Shown here: positions 53,514 to 62,267 of the stretch, one piece after another
Layout of the letters: every line of letters starts with the position of its first letter
How positions within the stretch are numbered: the stretch's first letter is position 1
Source of the DNA: Micavibrio sp.
GTDB lineage: Bacteria > Pseudomonadota > Alphaproteobacteria > Micavibrionales > UBA2020
NCBI GenBank assembly: GCA_028283745.1
Contig: JAPWJZ010000004.1
Coordinates: 310,001-374,000 of the forward strand
Reading direction: 5' to 3'
DNA: 64,000 nt
Notes under the pieces: generated by a model
The model's input: only the letters and a program-made list of their open reading frames with translations
The model's database searches: none
What the model was told of the DNA's origin: nothing
Program-made: the position numbers and the translations under genes

Positions 53514-54197
53514 TTATCCCGGCAGCAAGACGCCCGTCACGATATCGTAGGTATCGTGGGGGCGAAGAGTGATGTTAATGACACCGTTGAGGCCGACGTC
53601 GAACCATTTCAGGTGGACAAGGTCGCGCTCTACACGGATGTCCACAATTTCCTTGAGCATCAGGCCGGGCACAATTTTCTGCCCGTTGATCCAGACAACC
53701 CATTCGTTGGGGTTTTTATAGAACACGCCCGACACGGTAATTTTGCGCACCTGCGGAATTTCCTGCGGGCCACCGCCGGCGGCGCTGCCCGCGCTGATGA
53801 CCCCCTTCAAGGCGCGCTCAATGGCGACGAGATCTTCAGGCGCGAGGAACAGTGACTGGTTGAACGGTTCGTCCAAGGCCACCTTCGGCGCCTCAGGCGC
53901 GGGAATATCGACCGTGCTTCCATTCGGCGTCGTTACAGTTTTCAATACCTGCGCACCGGCAGCGGCGCCTGCGGCAGGGACTGCTGTTGTCGCTCCGGCA
54001 GCGGCAGGAGTAGCCGGGGCAGCGCCCGTTGCCGCAACCGAGCTTGCGGCAGCGCCGGAAGCTTCAAGCGCCTTCGCTGTATCAATGGCGGTTTGCGCAT
54101 GAGCGGCAGGCATAAAAGCCAGCGAAAGACCCAAGGCTGCGGTGCAAAGACCGAAAAGCGCCGCCGTACGTGCGTGAGATTTCAGCGTCATAATCAT
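53514..54197 (-). CDS. PilP/MshK-like periplasmic pilus protein
   Basis: The protein has 227 residues: a signal peptide (about 1-34, ending AHA), an Ala-rich linker, and a C-terminal domain (about 140-227) with the GspC/PilP HR-type beta fold: ITVSGVFYKNPNEWVVWING, KIVPGLMLKEIVDI. This kind of protein contacts the secretin from the alignment subcomplex. There is no lipobox, unlike PilP, which fits MshK. It overlaps the PilO-like gene by four bases. Confidence 0.75.
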   Translation of the reverse strand: MIMTLKSHARTAALFGLCTAALGLSLAFMPAAHAQTAIDTAKALEASGAAASSVAATGAAPATPAAAGATTAVPAAGAAAGAQVLKTVTTPNGSTVDIPAPEAPKVALDEPFNQSLFLAPEDLVAIERALKGVISAGSAAGGGPQEIPQVRKITVSGVFYKNPNEWVVWINGQKIVPGLMLKEIVDIRVERDLVHLKWFDVGLNGVINITLRPHDTYDIVTGVLLPG

Positions 54198-54853
54198 TGC
54201 CCCCTCGGCGCGTTCGGGTTGTTGGGATCAACCGGCGGCACTGGAATCATCGTCAGCCAGTCGAAAGACGCCTTGGCGCTGATAAGACTGACGGGCTGCT
54301 GTGCCGCGATTTTGCGCAGCGTATCGGCGTTGACCGGGTCCTTGCGTTCAATCGTAAAGTCATTGATGCGCAGGTGGGCAGGGAAATTGATTTCCATTTT
54401 ATCGAGGAAATCGTAGAAGTTAATATCAAGCACGGAAGACACGTTATCGACCGAGATATGGCTGTTGATCAGCTGCATCTGGGCGGCCGTGGCGTCCGCA
54501 TTCTCGATTTTCTTGATATCGTCGACGCGGAAAGAAAAGCCTGCAACGCCAGCACCGGTGCGCACATCGTTAAGGTCACGGCTAAGCTGGAAACGGTCCT
54601 GTGCGGACATGAAGCCCATGCCCTTCAACTGCTTGAATTTCGGCAGGTTTATCTTGTAGTCGATGAGATCCTGCTTGGTGTTCTGGATCTTGCCCTGCAG
54701 CGTGGAAATTTCCGTGGTGATGCCGTTGAGCTTTTCCTCTGTTTCAGAGCGCATCGGCTCGAAAATCAGGAAATAGGCAATCGCGATGGCGACGTTGATG
54801 CCAAGCAGTATAGCGAGGACGATGATGCGCTTGATGCCGATAAGCTTGATCAT
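54194..54853 (-). CDS. PilO/MshJ-like alignment protein
   Basis: The protein has 219 residues. One membrane segment (about 9-31, IIVLAILLGINVAIAIAYFL) follows a short N-terminus, then a coiled coil (about 35-70) and a ferredoxin-like domain (FRVDDIKKIENAD, LDINFYDFLDKMEINFP). This is the PilO/GspM architecture that pairs with the PilN-like part of the next protein at the inner membrane. It overlaps both neighbours by four bases. Identification rests on architecture and position rather than strong motifs. Confidence 0.75.
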   Translation of the reverse strand: MIKLIGIKRIIVLAILLGINVAIAIAYFLIFEPMRSETEEKLNGITTEISTLQGKIQNTKQDLIDYKINLPKFKQLKGMGFMSAQDRFQLSRDLNDVRTGAGVAGFSFRVDDIKKIENADATAAQMQLINSHISVDNVSSVLDINFYDFLDKMEINFPAHLRINDFTIERKDPVNADTLRKIAAQQPVSLISAKASFDWLTMIPVPPVDPNNPNAPRGQ

Positions 54854-56493
54854 AGCGGGGCACCCTTCAGCTGGATTTCAGCCGTCGCTTCGGTCGTCAC
54901 GGCAGCAGGCGTATTCGAGTTGGCAAGAACACCGCTCATGACACCTTCCCGGTTCACATCTTCGAACTGGTGGACAATGGAAACGTCATAGCCCTTGAAG
55001 GCGTCGGATAGCGTTTTTTGCAATTCTTCCGCCCGTGCAACTTTTTGTTCCAGCGCCATGCCGTGCGGCAAGGTGAATTTGAAGTTGAGGGTGATCTGAC
55101 CCTTATCTTTGGGGTCGGGCGGCGGGCCGAAATTGAACATCGCTGCCGATCCGGCGGCGGCATCCAGCTTCAGCACGGCGGCAGGCTTGTGCGACAGGCT
55201 GAGGCTTTCGATGCGCACATCGCTTGGCAGCGTATTCTTGAAGGTGTGCAGCACGTGGCGCAGGTTGATGGTGTTGTTTTCCAGCAGCTGCTTGACGTTC
55301 ATGACAGACTTGACGGCTTCAGGCTTCATTTCAAGCCCGTCAAAAGCTTTCGCCTCTTCATCGTATTCGCGGCTGAGCATGGTTTTCTGGTTTTCTTTAT
55401 CACCGACCTCGCCTTGCAGCGATGCGTATTGCTGAATATCGATAGCCGAAAGACCGAGGAGACCGAGAACGCCAAGGCCCAGCAGCAGCATACCGGCGCG
55501 CGCCGCAAGGCGCGGCGCCTGGACGCGGTGAATACTGGGGATGCGCACGGACAGCTTGAGGCCGCCCTTTTTCGCCGCCCAGGCCGCGTGCAGCGCATCG
55601 GAGAAATTGCCCTTGTCGAGGCCGAAGGATTTGGCGCCTATTGTTTTCAGCGCTTCGCTGACATTCAGGCACTGGAAGTTGGTGACGGGCATCGATTTGG
55701 CGTCAAAGAACTGCTTTTCGATGTCGCCGCAAATGATGATGACATCAAGGCCGTCGGCTTCGGTATAGCCGAAGCGGGAAACGTAGGTCAGCGTCGCCTT
55801 GAATTCGCGCGTTACTTCCTCGACCCAGCCGGTGCCGCTGGAGCCGGAATCCGACGTCGGCGTCAAGCGGGTCAGGGCAAGGTTGCCGTCCTTGATGACG
55901 ACCTGGCGAAGGCCACCGGTTTCATGCTGGCCGATAATCATGGCCCAGCGCGACTTGCGGCCGCGGCCGGCGAAAAGCTTTTCAGACAACTCGGCCACAA
56001 GGCCGGTCGATTCAAGCGGCAGCAGGCCAAAGCCCGACACGGGCACGCTTGCCTCGTACATGGCATTGCCGATGCGGTCAAGCTGCTCTGTTTCCGGCAG
56101 CGCGACAAACAGGTAGGAGCGCGGCGTTTCCGGCGCTTTTGTCGCGCTGAAGCCTTTTTTCTTGGCTTGCGATTTGATTTCAAGCGAAGCGCGGATGGGA
56201 TAGCTCGGGAAGGCCAGTTCCAGCTTGCGCTTGACGAAGCGCGGGCGGTCGATGGGCGACAGCTTCGGGATATTTTCTTCTTTGCGGTAGGTCTGGTCTG
56301 CGCCGTCGAAAATGATAAGAACGGATTTGCCGATATTCCGTGACCTTAAGCCTTCAGCGAGCTGATCGTCGAAGTTGGGGACTTCCCAGGAAATCGACAT
56401 TTCGCGCTCGATGCCCTTGCCGCTCGGACCGTAGAGCACAACACCCTCGCCACCGACCAGAAGAACCCTGCGACCGCCACCAATTGCCACCAT
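54850..56493 (-). CDS. PilM-PilN-like fused protein (MshI/GspL type)
   Basis: The protein has 547 residues. The N-terminal 330 residues form a cytoplasmic, actin-like PilM/GspL-type domain with the start VAIGGGRRVLLVGG and LLPLESTGLVAELSEKLF in the middle. A membrane segment lies at about 340-362 and is followed by a PilN-like periplasmic part with a coiled coil (about 365-395). PilM and PilN are thus joined in one chain, as in MshI plus its neighbours. It anchors the motor to the alignment complex. It starts four bases before the platform gene's stop is complete. Confidence 0.78.
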   Translation of the reverse strand: MVAIGGGRRVLLVGGEGVVLYGPSGKGIEREMSISWEVPNFDDQLAEGLRSRNIGKSVLIIFDGADQTYRKEENIPKLSPIDRPRFVKRKLELAFPSYPIRASLEIKSQAKKKGFSATKAPETPRSYLFVALPETEQLDRIGNAMYEASVPVSGFGLLPLESTGLVAELSEKLFAGRGRKSRWAMIIGQHETGGLRQVVIKDGNLALTRLTPTSDSGSSGTGWVEEVTREFKATLTYVSRFGYTEADGLDVIIICGDIEKQFFDAKSMPVTNFQCLNVSEALKTIGAKSFGLDKGNFSDALHAAWAAKKGGLKLSVRIPSIHRVQAPRLAARAGMLLLGLGVLGLLGLSAIDIQQYASLQGEVGDKENQKTMLSREYDEEAKAFDGLEMKPEAVKSVMNVKQLLENNTINLRHVLHTFKNTLPSDVRIESLSLSHKPAAVLKLDAAAGSAAMFNFGPPPDPKDKGQITLNFKFTLPHGMALEQKVARAEELQKTLSDAFKGYDVSIVHQFEDVNREGVMSGVLANSNTPAAVTTEATAEIQLKGAPL

Positions 56494-56496
56494 CTG

Positions 56497-57711
56497 CTAT
56501 TGCCCCATCTTGCCAAGGCTGTTGTAGATCGGGCCGAAGACGGCAGCCGCAATCCAGAGAATCATGCCGCCGAGGACGACTGTCATGATCGGCTCGATCA
56601 TGGCAATCATGCCGTCAACAGCCTCGTTGACGTCGGCGTTGTAGAATTCGGAAACCTGCTCGAGAACGCCGGTCAGGTTACCGGATTCTTCGCCGATGCG
56701 CACCATGCGCACGACCAGCGACGGGAATTCGCCCGAGGCGTTAAGCGCCGCTGACAGCGGGCTGCCTTCCTGCACCGCGTTGCGCACGCGCACCAGCGCC
56801 TCGGTCAGCACAAGGTTGACGGCGGTCTGGTTGGCGGCATCAAGGCACTTCAGAATTTCAAGGCCGGAAGTGAACAGAACCGCGAAGGTCTGGCAAAAAC
56901 GCGACAGCGCGATTTTGCGGATCAGGCTGCCGAAGCCGGGGGAATGTAGCGCGATATAATCGGTGCGGTATTTAAACCCTTCCGACACCGTGCGGCCGAC
57001 GCGCAGGCCTATGTAAGCCAAAATAAGTCCAAGAAAAATATAACCGAAGTAATCCTGCACAAAGTTGGACGTTGCGATAAGCGCGAGCGTCACGCCCGGC
57101 AGCTCCTGGCCAATTTCCTTCAGGAAGCCCGTCACGGTCGGCACGACCTGCGTCATCATGACCCAGATCACAAGGGTGACAACGCAGATGAGGATTTTCG
57201 GATAACGCGTGGCTTTTTTCACCTTGGTGCGCATCGCGTCCGTCCACTTGAGGTGGCGAATGACCTGCCCGAAGGATTCCACCATGTTACCGGTTTCTTC
57301 ACCGGCGTTCATGAGGGAGATGAAAATAGGTTCAAACGTGCTGGGGTGCTTGGAAAGAGCATTCGAGAAGGATGAGCCCGAGGCAACTTCGCTGTACACG
57401 TCGCCCATCATGTCCCGGAGGCGCGAGGATTCAGCGGAATCCCGCACGTCGGACAATGCATCCAGCAGCGGCACGCCCGCTTTTTGCAGCTGTTCAAGGT
57501 GCACGAACATCTGGATAAGGTCGCGGAGTTTGACTTTTTTGGCGGTCAAAGAAGCGAATTTGCCGCTTTTGTCGCTCATTTCCTTGCAGTCGAGAAGGGA
57601 CATACCGCCTTCGTTCAGGCGGTTGAAAAGATCGGATTCATTGGCAGCTGTAACTACGCCCCTTACAGGGCGGCCGCGCTCGTTAATGGCTCTGTAACTG
57701 AACTTTGGCAT
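56497..57711 (-). CDS. PilC/GspF-type platform protein
   Basis: The protein has 404 residues. It has the family N-terminus FSYRAINERGRPVRGVVTA and two cytoplasmic four-helix GspF domains (about 68-190 and 270-395), each followed by hydrophobic segments; SLMNAGEETGNMVESF and RIGEESGNLTGVLEQV are the paired signature. The platform transmits motor strokes to the growing pilus. It lies 155 bases after the extension ATPase and its stop is three bases from the next start. Confidence 0.95.
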   Translation of the reverse strand: MPKFSYRAINERGRPVRGVVTAANESDLFNRLNEGGMSLLDCKEMSDKSGKFASLTAKKVKLRDLIQMFVHLEQLQKAGVPLLDALSDVRDSAESSRLRDMMGDVYSEVASGSSFSNALSKHPSTFEPIFISLMNAGEETGNMVESFGQVIRHLKWTDAMRTKVKKATRYPKILICVVTLVIWVMMTQVVPTVTGFLKEIGQELPGVTLALIATSNFVQDYFGYIFLGLILAYIGLRVGRTVSEGFKYRTDYIALHSPGFGSLIRKIALSRFCQTFAVLFTSGLEILKCLDAANQTAVNLVLTEALVRVRNAVQEGSPLSAALNASGEFPSLVVRMVRIGEESGNLTGVLEQVSEFYNADVNEAVDGMIAMIEPIMTVVLGGMILWIAAAVFGPIYNSLGKMGQ

Positions 57712-57866
57712 GGCTTAGAACGATCAAAACCCCATCAGTCAAAATAAATTATGGCCCCGACTGTTATTGTTACAACAATAATAGAAGGAAACCAAGCACT
57801 TGTATATGTTGCCATATATAAATCGCTCAAGCTTCCGGGAAAATTGCCCTGAAGCCCTAAACGATT

Positions 57867-59759
57867 TTACATACGGTCGGAGAAGTTGAGGATCTTGACG
57901 GCCTGATCGAGCGTTGTGATGCCCTGATAAATCTTCAGGATGCCGTCATCCAGCATACTACGGAAACCTTTAGTGCGCGCCAGCTTGCGCATCTCGGACT
58001 TGGTCGCGCCGGCGGCAATCAAATCGTCCAGCGCTTCGTCCATGAACAGAATTTCAACGCATGCAATACGGCCTTTGTAGCCGGTATTGCCGCACTCGGG
58101 GCAGCCACCCGGTGCATAAACCATGGGCGGATTGGCGGGGTCGATCGGCTGGTCATCAGGCCCGTTGACCAGCAGCTTGCAATCTTCCGCCGTTGCCTGA
58201 ACCTGTTTTTTGCATTTCTGGCAAAGCTTGCGCACAAGGCGCTGCGCCATGGTGGCGATGATGGCGCCCGCAAGCATACCCGGCTTGATGCCAAGGTCGA
58301 CAAGACGCGGGATGGCGCCGAAGCAGTCGTTGGTGTGGAGCGACGTATAAACCTGGTGACCGGTCATGGCGGCTTTCAGCGCCTGTTCCGCCGTCACGTG
58401 GTCGCGCACCTCACCGATGAAGATGATGTCCGGGTCTTGCCGGAGGAGAGCCTTAATACCTTCACCGAAGGTAAAACCGCCGCCGTCACGCACGTGCGAC
58501 TGGCGAATGAGCCCAAGCGAATATTCAACCGGGTCTTCAAGCGTCTGGATGTTGACGTCAGGCGTGTTGACGTCGTTCAGCATGGAATACAGCGTCGTGG
58601 TTTTACCGGAACCCGTAGGACCCGTCACGATGATAATGCCTTCAGGACGCGCCTGCGATTTTTTCAGCAGGTACATGTTGTGCTCGGAAAAGCCGAGACG
58701 TTCCAGCGGAACGATGGACGCTGATTTATCCAGAACCCGAAGGACGATGTTTTCGCCGTGCACGGTCGGCAGGCAGGACACGCGGAAGTCGGCGTCTTTG
58801 CCGCCCATGTTCAGGTTGAAGCGACCGTCCTGCGGCGACATTTTGTCGGCAATGTTCATTTCGGCCAGAATTTTCAGGCGCTGGCAGATACCGTTCCAGT
58901 ATTCGCGGTGCAGCGTGTGTGTCGTAACCATGTCGCCGTCAATGCGGTAGCGCAGACGCACGAAGTTTTCTTCAGGTTCAAAGTGCAAGTCGGATGCGCC
59001 CATTTTCACGGCTTCAAAGACCAGCGCGTTGACGAGGCGCACGAGCGGGTGCGAATAAGCCTCATCGTCCGACAGCGTTTCGAGGTTTTTCTTGGCGGAA
59101 GCGGCATCGCCCGACAGCTCTTTCAAGATACCGTCGATGGAAGTCGAAACGCCGTACGATTTATGAATCGCGTCCGACATAATGGCGGGCGGGCAGACCT
59201 GCGGCACAACCTGGCAGCCCTTCGGCAGCAGCTGCTTCAGTTTATCCAGCGCAACGACGTCGTAAGGGTCGGTCATGGCCACGACGGCGCGGTTTTTCAC
59301 GCGGTCGATGGACACGGGCAGGAACTGGTATTTCTGCGCGTCTTTTTTCGTCAGAAGCTCGAGCGCTTCCGGGTCGATCATGGTCTTCTTGGGGTCGAAC
59401 AGCTGCAGACCGGTGGTTTCCGACAGGAACTCCGACAAAATCTCCGGCGTAATAAAGCTCAGCTCGACGAGAATTTCACCCAGCAGCAGGTGCGACTTCT
59501 GCTTTTCGTACAGCGCGACTTTCAGCTGGTCAGGGGTAATAAGCCCGCGTTCCACAAGGCGGTCGCCGATGCGTTTTGCGGGGGGCGCGGCGGCGGGTGC
59601 AACAACCGGCGCGGCTGCAGCGGCAGCAGCCGCAATGGCGGCCGGCGGCGGCGATAAGTCATTCATCGAGGGCGACATGGATAAAGACGCGCTGCCAGCA
59701 TTTTCCGCCGGCTTGCCCGTTTTGGTCGCTACATCATCTGCCACTTTGGTAAAAGCCAT
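57867..59759 (-). CDS. MshE/PilB-type extension ATPase with MshEN domain
   Basis: The protein has 630 residues and is the pilus extension motor. After an Ala/Pro-rich N-terminus, RIGDRLVERGLITPDQLKVA (about 63-82) matches the first c-di-GMP-binding MshEN motif. A second one follows at once, LLGEILVELSFITPEILSEF, but its Arg and second Gly are replaced. The core has Walker A GPTGSGKT, the Asp/His boxes and a four-Cys zinc site (CQKC about 510 and CPEC about 550). It heads the operon, with GGAGAGG just before the start. Control by c-di-GMP is likely but the degenerate second motif leaves it open. Confidence 0.93.
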   Translation of the reverse strand: MAFTKVADDVATKTGKPAENAGSASLSMSPSMNDLSPPPAAIAAAAAAAAPVVAPAAAPPAKRIGDRLVERGLITPDQLKVALYEKQKSHLLLGEILVELSFITPEILSEFLSETTGLQLFDPKKTMIDPEALELLTKKDAQKYQFLPVSIDRVKNRAVVAMTDPYDVVALDKLKQLLPKGCQVVPQVCPPAIMSDAIHKSYGVSTSIDGILKELSGDAASAKKNLETLSDDEAYSHPLVRLVNALVFEAVKMGASDLHFEPEENFVRLRYRIDGDMVTTHTLHREYWNGICQRLKILAEMNIADKMSPQDGRFNLNMGGKDADFRVSCLPTVHGENIVLRVLDKSASIVPLERLGFSEHNMYLLKKSQARPEGIIIVTGPTGSGKTTTLYSMLNDVNTPDVNIQTLEDPVEYSLGLIRQSHVRDGGGFTFGEGIKALLRQDPDIIFIGEVRDHVTAEQALKAAMTGHQVYTSLHTNDCFGAIPRLVDLGIKPGMLAGAIIATMAQRLVRKLCQKCKKQVQATAEDCKLLVNGPDDQPIDPANPPMVYAPGGCPECGNTGYKGRIACVEILFMDEALDDLIAAGATKSEMRKLARTKGFRSMLDDGILKIYQGITTLDQAVKILNFSDRM

Positions 59760-59831
59760 ATCCTCTCCACCATCCTCCAGCTTTAGACTGCCATAGAAAA
59801 GTTAACAAAGTCAGAATATTACGACCGTTTA

Positions 59832-59846
59832 TTTACGTAACGTAAA
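59832..59846. promoter_or_regulatory. 15-base palindrome at the pilus operon promoter
   Basis: TTTACGT-A-ACGTAAA is a perfect inverted repeat about 73 bases before the extension ATPase start. On the minus strand it covers the likely -35 region before TAATAT. It could be the operator of the pilus assembly operon. The other half of the 361-base gap to 60120 holds a pyrimidine-rich stretch and a TATAAA before the DUF2147 gene. Confidence 0.5.
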
Positions 59847-60120
59847 CATTTTTGCCATAAGATGGTCTATACGGCTATTTGAGGGAGAACTTTTGCACCA
59901 CCACCTGACATAATCATGCAGATAGAGGGGTTTTGCCGGATGTCGAGTCCTGCGAAGGCGCCATCGTATTGCCCCCGGATTCTCCCGCTTCCGATTCCCC
60001 CTTCCCTTCTATCTTAAAGGCCAATTATTAAGCCAGACTTTCTAAAAGCCGGAAAGCTTGTGCCTTTGGCACAGACGGCCTATAAAATCCTATCGTTTTT
60101 AGCCGAGGGATGGGGAAAAA

Positions 60121-60684
60121 ATGGCCCGCAACACGTTGCGTGAAATGTTCAACCGCCAGTCGCTGGCCCTGACCGCCCGCCGTTACGCGGCGGCCGTTGG
60201 CCTTGGCGTGACGGTTGCAGCCACCGCCGCGCCCGAAGCCTATAGCGCCCCGGTAACCGCCCCCAACGAAGAAACGCTTTGGAAAACCCAGAAGTTTGAT
60301 GCCGTTATCGCTCTCCGCCCCTGCGACAGCAGCGGCGTTTGCGGCGAAATCCGCTGGGTGAACCCCGACGATTCCACCATTACCGATTATTTCGGCGACC
60401 CCGCCCGCCGCAGCGGCGATGCCGACAGCCGCGCCGAGGTCGAGGCGCTGTGCGGCTTTTCGCCCCACATGCAGGTGAAGGATGCCGGTCCCGGCCGCTG
60501 GCAGGGACAAATGGACCTGCGTGGCATGAACATGACCGTGAACGTGGATGCCCAGAAGGTGAGCGACCAGCAATTAAAGGTCGTCTTCAGCAAGGGCATC
60601 TTCAGCCGCACCGAAAACTGGACGCGCGTGGAAGCCAATGACCCCCGCTACCCCGCCTGCAAAAAACCGGTCCGTACCCCCTAA
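60121..60684 (+). CDS. DUF2147-like exported protein
   Basis: The protein has 187 residues with a signal peptide (about 1-43, ending AYSA; long and with an Arg pair, so Tat export cannot be excluded). The domain (about 50-175) starts LWKTQKFDAVIALRPCDSSG, then VCGEIRWVNP, like DUF2147, which makes a small beta-barrel. Its role is unknown. GAGG lies before the ATG. It stands between the pilus operon and the CobT-like gene. Confidence 0.75.
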   Translation: MARNTLREMFNRQSLALTARRYAAAVGLGVTVAATAAPEAYSAPVTAPNEETLWKTQKFDAVIALRPCDSSGVCGEIRWVNPDDSTITDYFGDPARRSGDADSRAEVEALCGFSPHMQVKDAGPGRWQGQMDLRGMNMTVNVDAQKVSDQQLKVVFSKGIFSRTENWTRVEANDPRYPACKKPVRTP

Positions 60685-60749
60685 GAACAATTTGTGAAAC
60701 CAATTCGTGAAAACAGTTCGTCAAACCCATTCCTGAAAGCTACCACGCC

Positions 60750-61559
60750 ATGACCAACGCTGCCGCCAAAACCGCCACCGAAGCCGCTTCTGCCACCACC
60801 ATCGACCTTGCAGAAATCATTACGCTGGTGCGGGATGTATTGCCGCAGCAGGCGGCCGTCACCACGGGCGGTGAAGACCTTGGTGCCTTTACCCCTGTCT
60901 GGCGCTGGCTGGCGGCGGCGCAGCAAAAAAACACCCCCGCCATTATTCACCCGCGCATTGCGCTGTTCGCGGCGGACCATAGCGCAAACCCGGCCTCTAA
61001 AAAGAATGTCGAGGCCGCATTAGCCGCCCTTGGCAGCGGCAAGCACCGCCTGACAGCCCTCGCCGCCGACAGTAACGCCGACCTGCAGGTCTATGACCTG
61101 ACCGGCGCACCGGAAGCGCACAAACCGCAATTGGAAAACCGCCATATTGAACCATCCGAAGCCGCCCATGCCGTTTCCTATGGCCTGATGGCCGTGCAGC
61201 CCGGCATTGATTTGCTGGTGATGGCGGCGCTGAACGCGGATGCCGAAACCGCGGGCGCAAAAATAATCGCCGCGCTCAAAACCGGCAGCGACCCCATGCA
61301 GGCGTTGACGCAAAACGGCGGGCTGGATATTTGCGCCATGCTGGGCACCCTTGCCGCCGCCCGCCTTGCGCATATCCCGGTTATTCTTGATGGCGCGGCT
61401 GCCGAAGCCGCCGCCGCCCTGATGACAGCCCTGCGGGTGGACGCCGCCGACCATTGCCGCCGCGCCGATGATATTCTGCAGGCGTCGGGCAGCATCAAGC
61501 CCGGCATTAGCGGGGCTTTGCTGCTGTCATTCCTGAAATCACTGGTTAAAGCAGGCTAA
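60750..61559 (+). CDS. Shortened CobT-like protein, catalytic motif missing
   Basis: The protein has 269 residues, about 80 fewer than CobT, which activates the lower ligand of cobalamin. Similar parts are RIALFAADHSANPASKKNVE, LENRHIEPSEAAHAVSYGLM (reduced), NGGLDICAMLGTLAAARLAH and VILDGAAAEAAAALMTAL. The C-terminal motif that in CobT is GEGTGA with the catalytic Glu reads PGISGA here, without a Glu. The classic CobT reaction is thus unlikely. It may be a divergent enzyme or a regulator. No other cobalamin gene is nearby. Confidence 0.6.
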   Translation: MTNAAAKTATEAASATTIDLAEIITLVRDVLPQQAAVTTGGEDLGAFTPVWRWLAAAQQKNTPAIIHPRIALFAADHSANPASKKNVEAALAALGSGKHRLTALAADSNADLQVYDLTGAPEAHKPQLENRHIEPSEAAHAVSYGLMAVQPGIDLLVMAALNADAETAGAKIIAALKTGSDPMQALTQNGGLDICAMLGTLAAARLAHIPVILDGAAAEAAAALMTALRVDAADHCRRADDILQASGSIKPGISGALLLSFLKSLVKAG

Positions 61560-61561
61560 GT

Positions 61562-62056
61562 TCAAGACGTCGCTTTGCGCGTCAGGGCATCGAAGGTAAC
61601 GGTGCCATCAAAGTTGTGCGCGTCTTCGGGCGCGGCGCTGCCGGTTACATCCAGCGTTACGTCTTTTTTCTTTTCCCACAGCTCGATGACGGAGCGCATG
61701 CGGTTGCCGGTGGGGCGCTGCAGGGCAACGTCCTTGGCAATATTGCCTTCGGCATCCGCCAGCAGCGGGTCTGCGCCGGCCTGCAGCAGGGCCAGAACGG
61801 TTTTAAGGGTGCAGTGGCGCACCGCAAAATGCAAAAGAGTGCCGCCCGGTTCGCCCAGCTTGCCGTCCACCGGCATGTCGGGGTCCGCGCCAAGTCGCGC
61901 GGCATCGCGGATGGCCTGATGGTCATTATCGAGAACGGCGGTATAGAGCGACATTTCAAGGGCGCGGGGCGACAGCGGCGCCAGAAGGCCCATATCAACC
62001 TTTGACTCGCCGATTTCGCGCTGCCAGCGTGCGCGACGGTGACGGGCTGCTGCCAT
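61562..62056 (-). CDS. Ankyrin-repeat protein
   Basis: The protein has 164 residues without a signal peptide. Residues 35-115 form two to three ankyrin repeats, clearest in GGTLLHFAVRHCTLKTVLALLQAGADPLLADAEG, with helices and the LLxxGADP turn. The N-terminus is basic (MAAARHRRARWQRE); the C-terminus is a short unique region. It probably binds another protein. It is convergent with the CobT-like gene by two bases. Confidence 0.78.
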   Translation of the reverse strand: MAAARHRRARWQREIGESKVDMGLLAPLSPRALEMSLYTAVLDNDHQAIRDAARLGADPDMPVDGKLGEPGGTLLHFAVRHCTLKTVLALLQAGADPLLADAEGNIAKDVALQRPTGNRMRSVIELWEKKKDVTLDVTGSAAPEDAHNFDGTVTFDALTRKATS

Positions 62057-62202
62057 GTAATGCGTTCTCCGCTTCGAGAAATGAAAAAAGTGTTTTTATT
62101 TTTATGAGCGGCAGACTCGCAAAATCGAATCCGCTTTTCAAGCGAAAACGATTCGCAGGATTCAAAAATAAATTCTATCCGCCGTTAAGCGCCCAAAAAG
62201 GA

Positions 62203-62237
62203 AGCGCGGGTTTCCCCGTTCATGGGAAACCCGCGCT
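62203..62237 (-). terminator. Strong terminator, 14-bp perfect stem
   Basis: AGCGCGGGTTTCCC (62203-62216) pairs with GGGAAACCCGCGCT (62224-62237), loop 7. On the minus strand it is followed by TCCTTTTTGG and ends the 62268-63134 gene. Confidence 0.85.
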
Positions 62238-62267
62238 GTTTAAGCCTTGTTTAAAGCGAAGTTTTGT

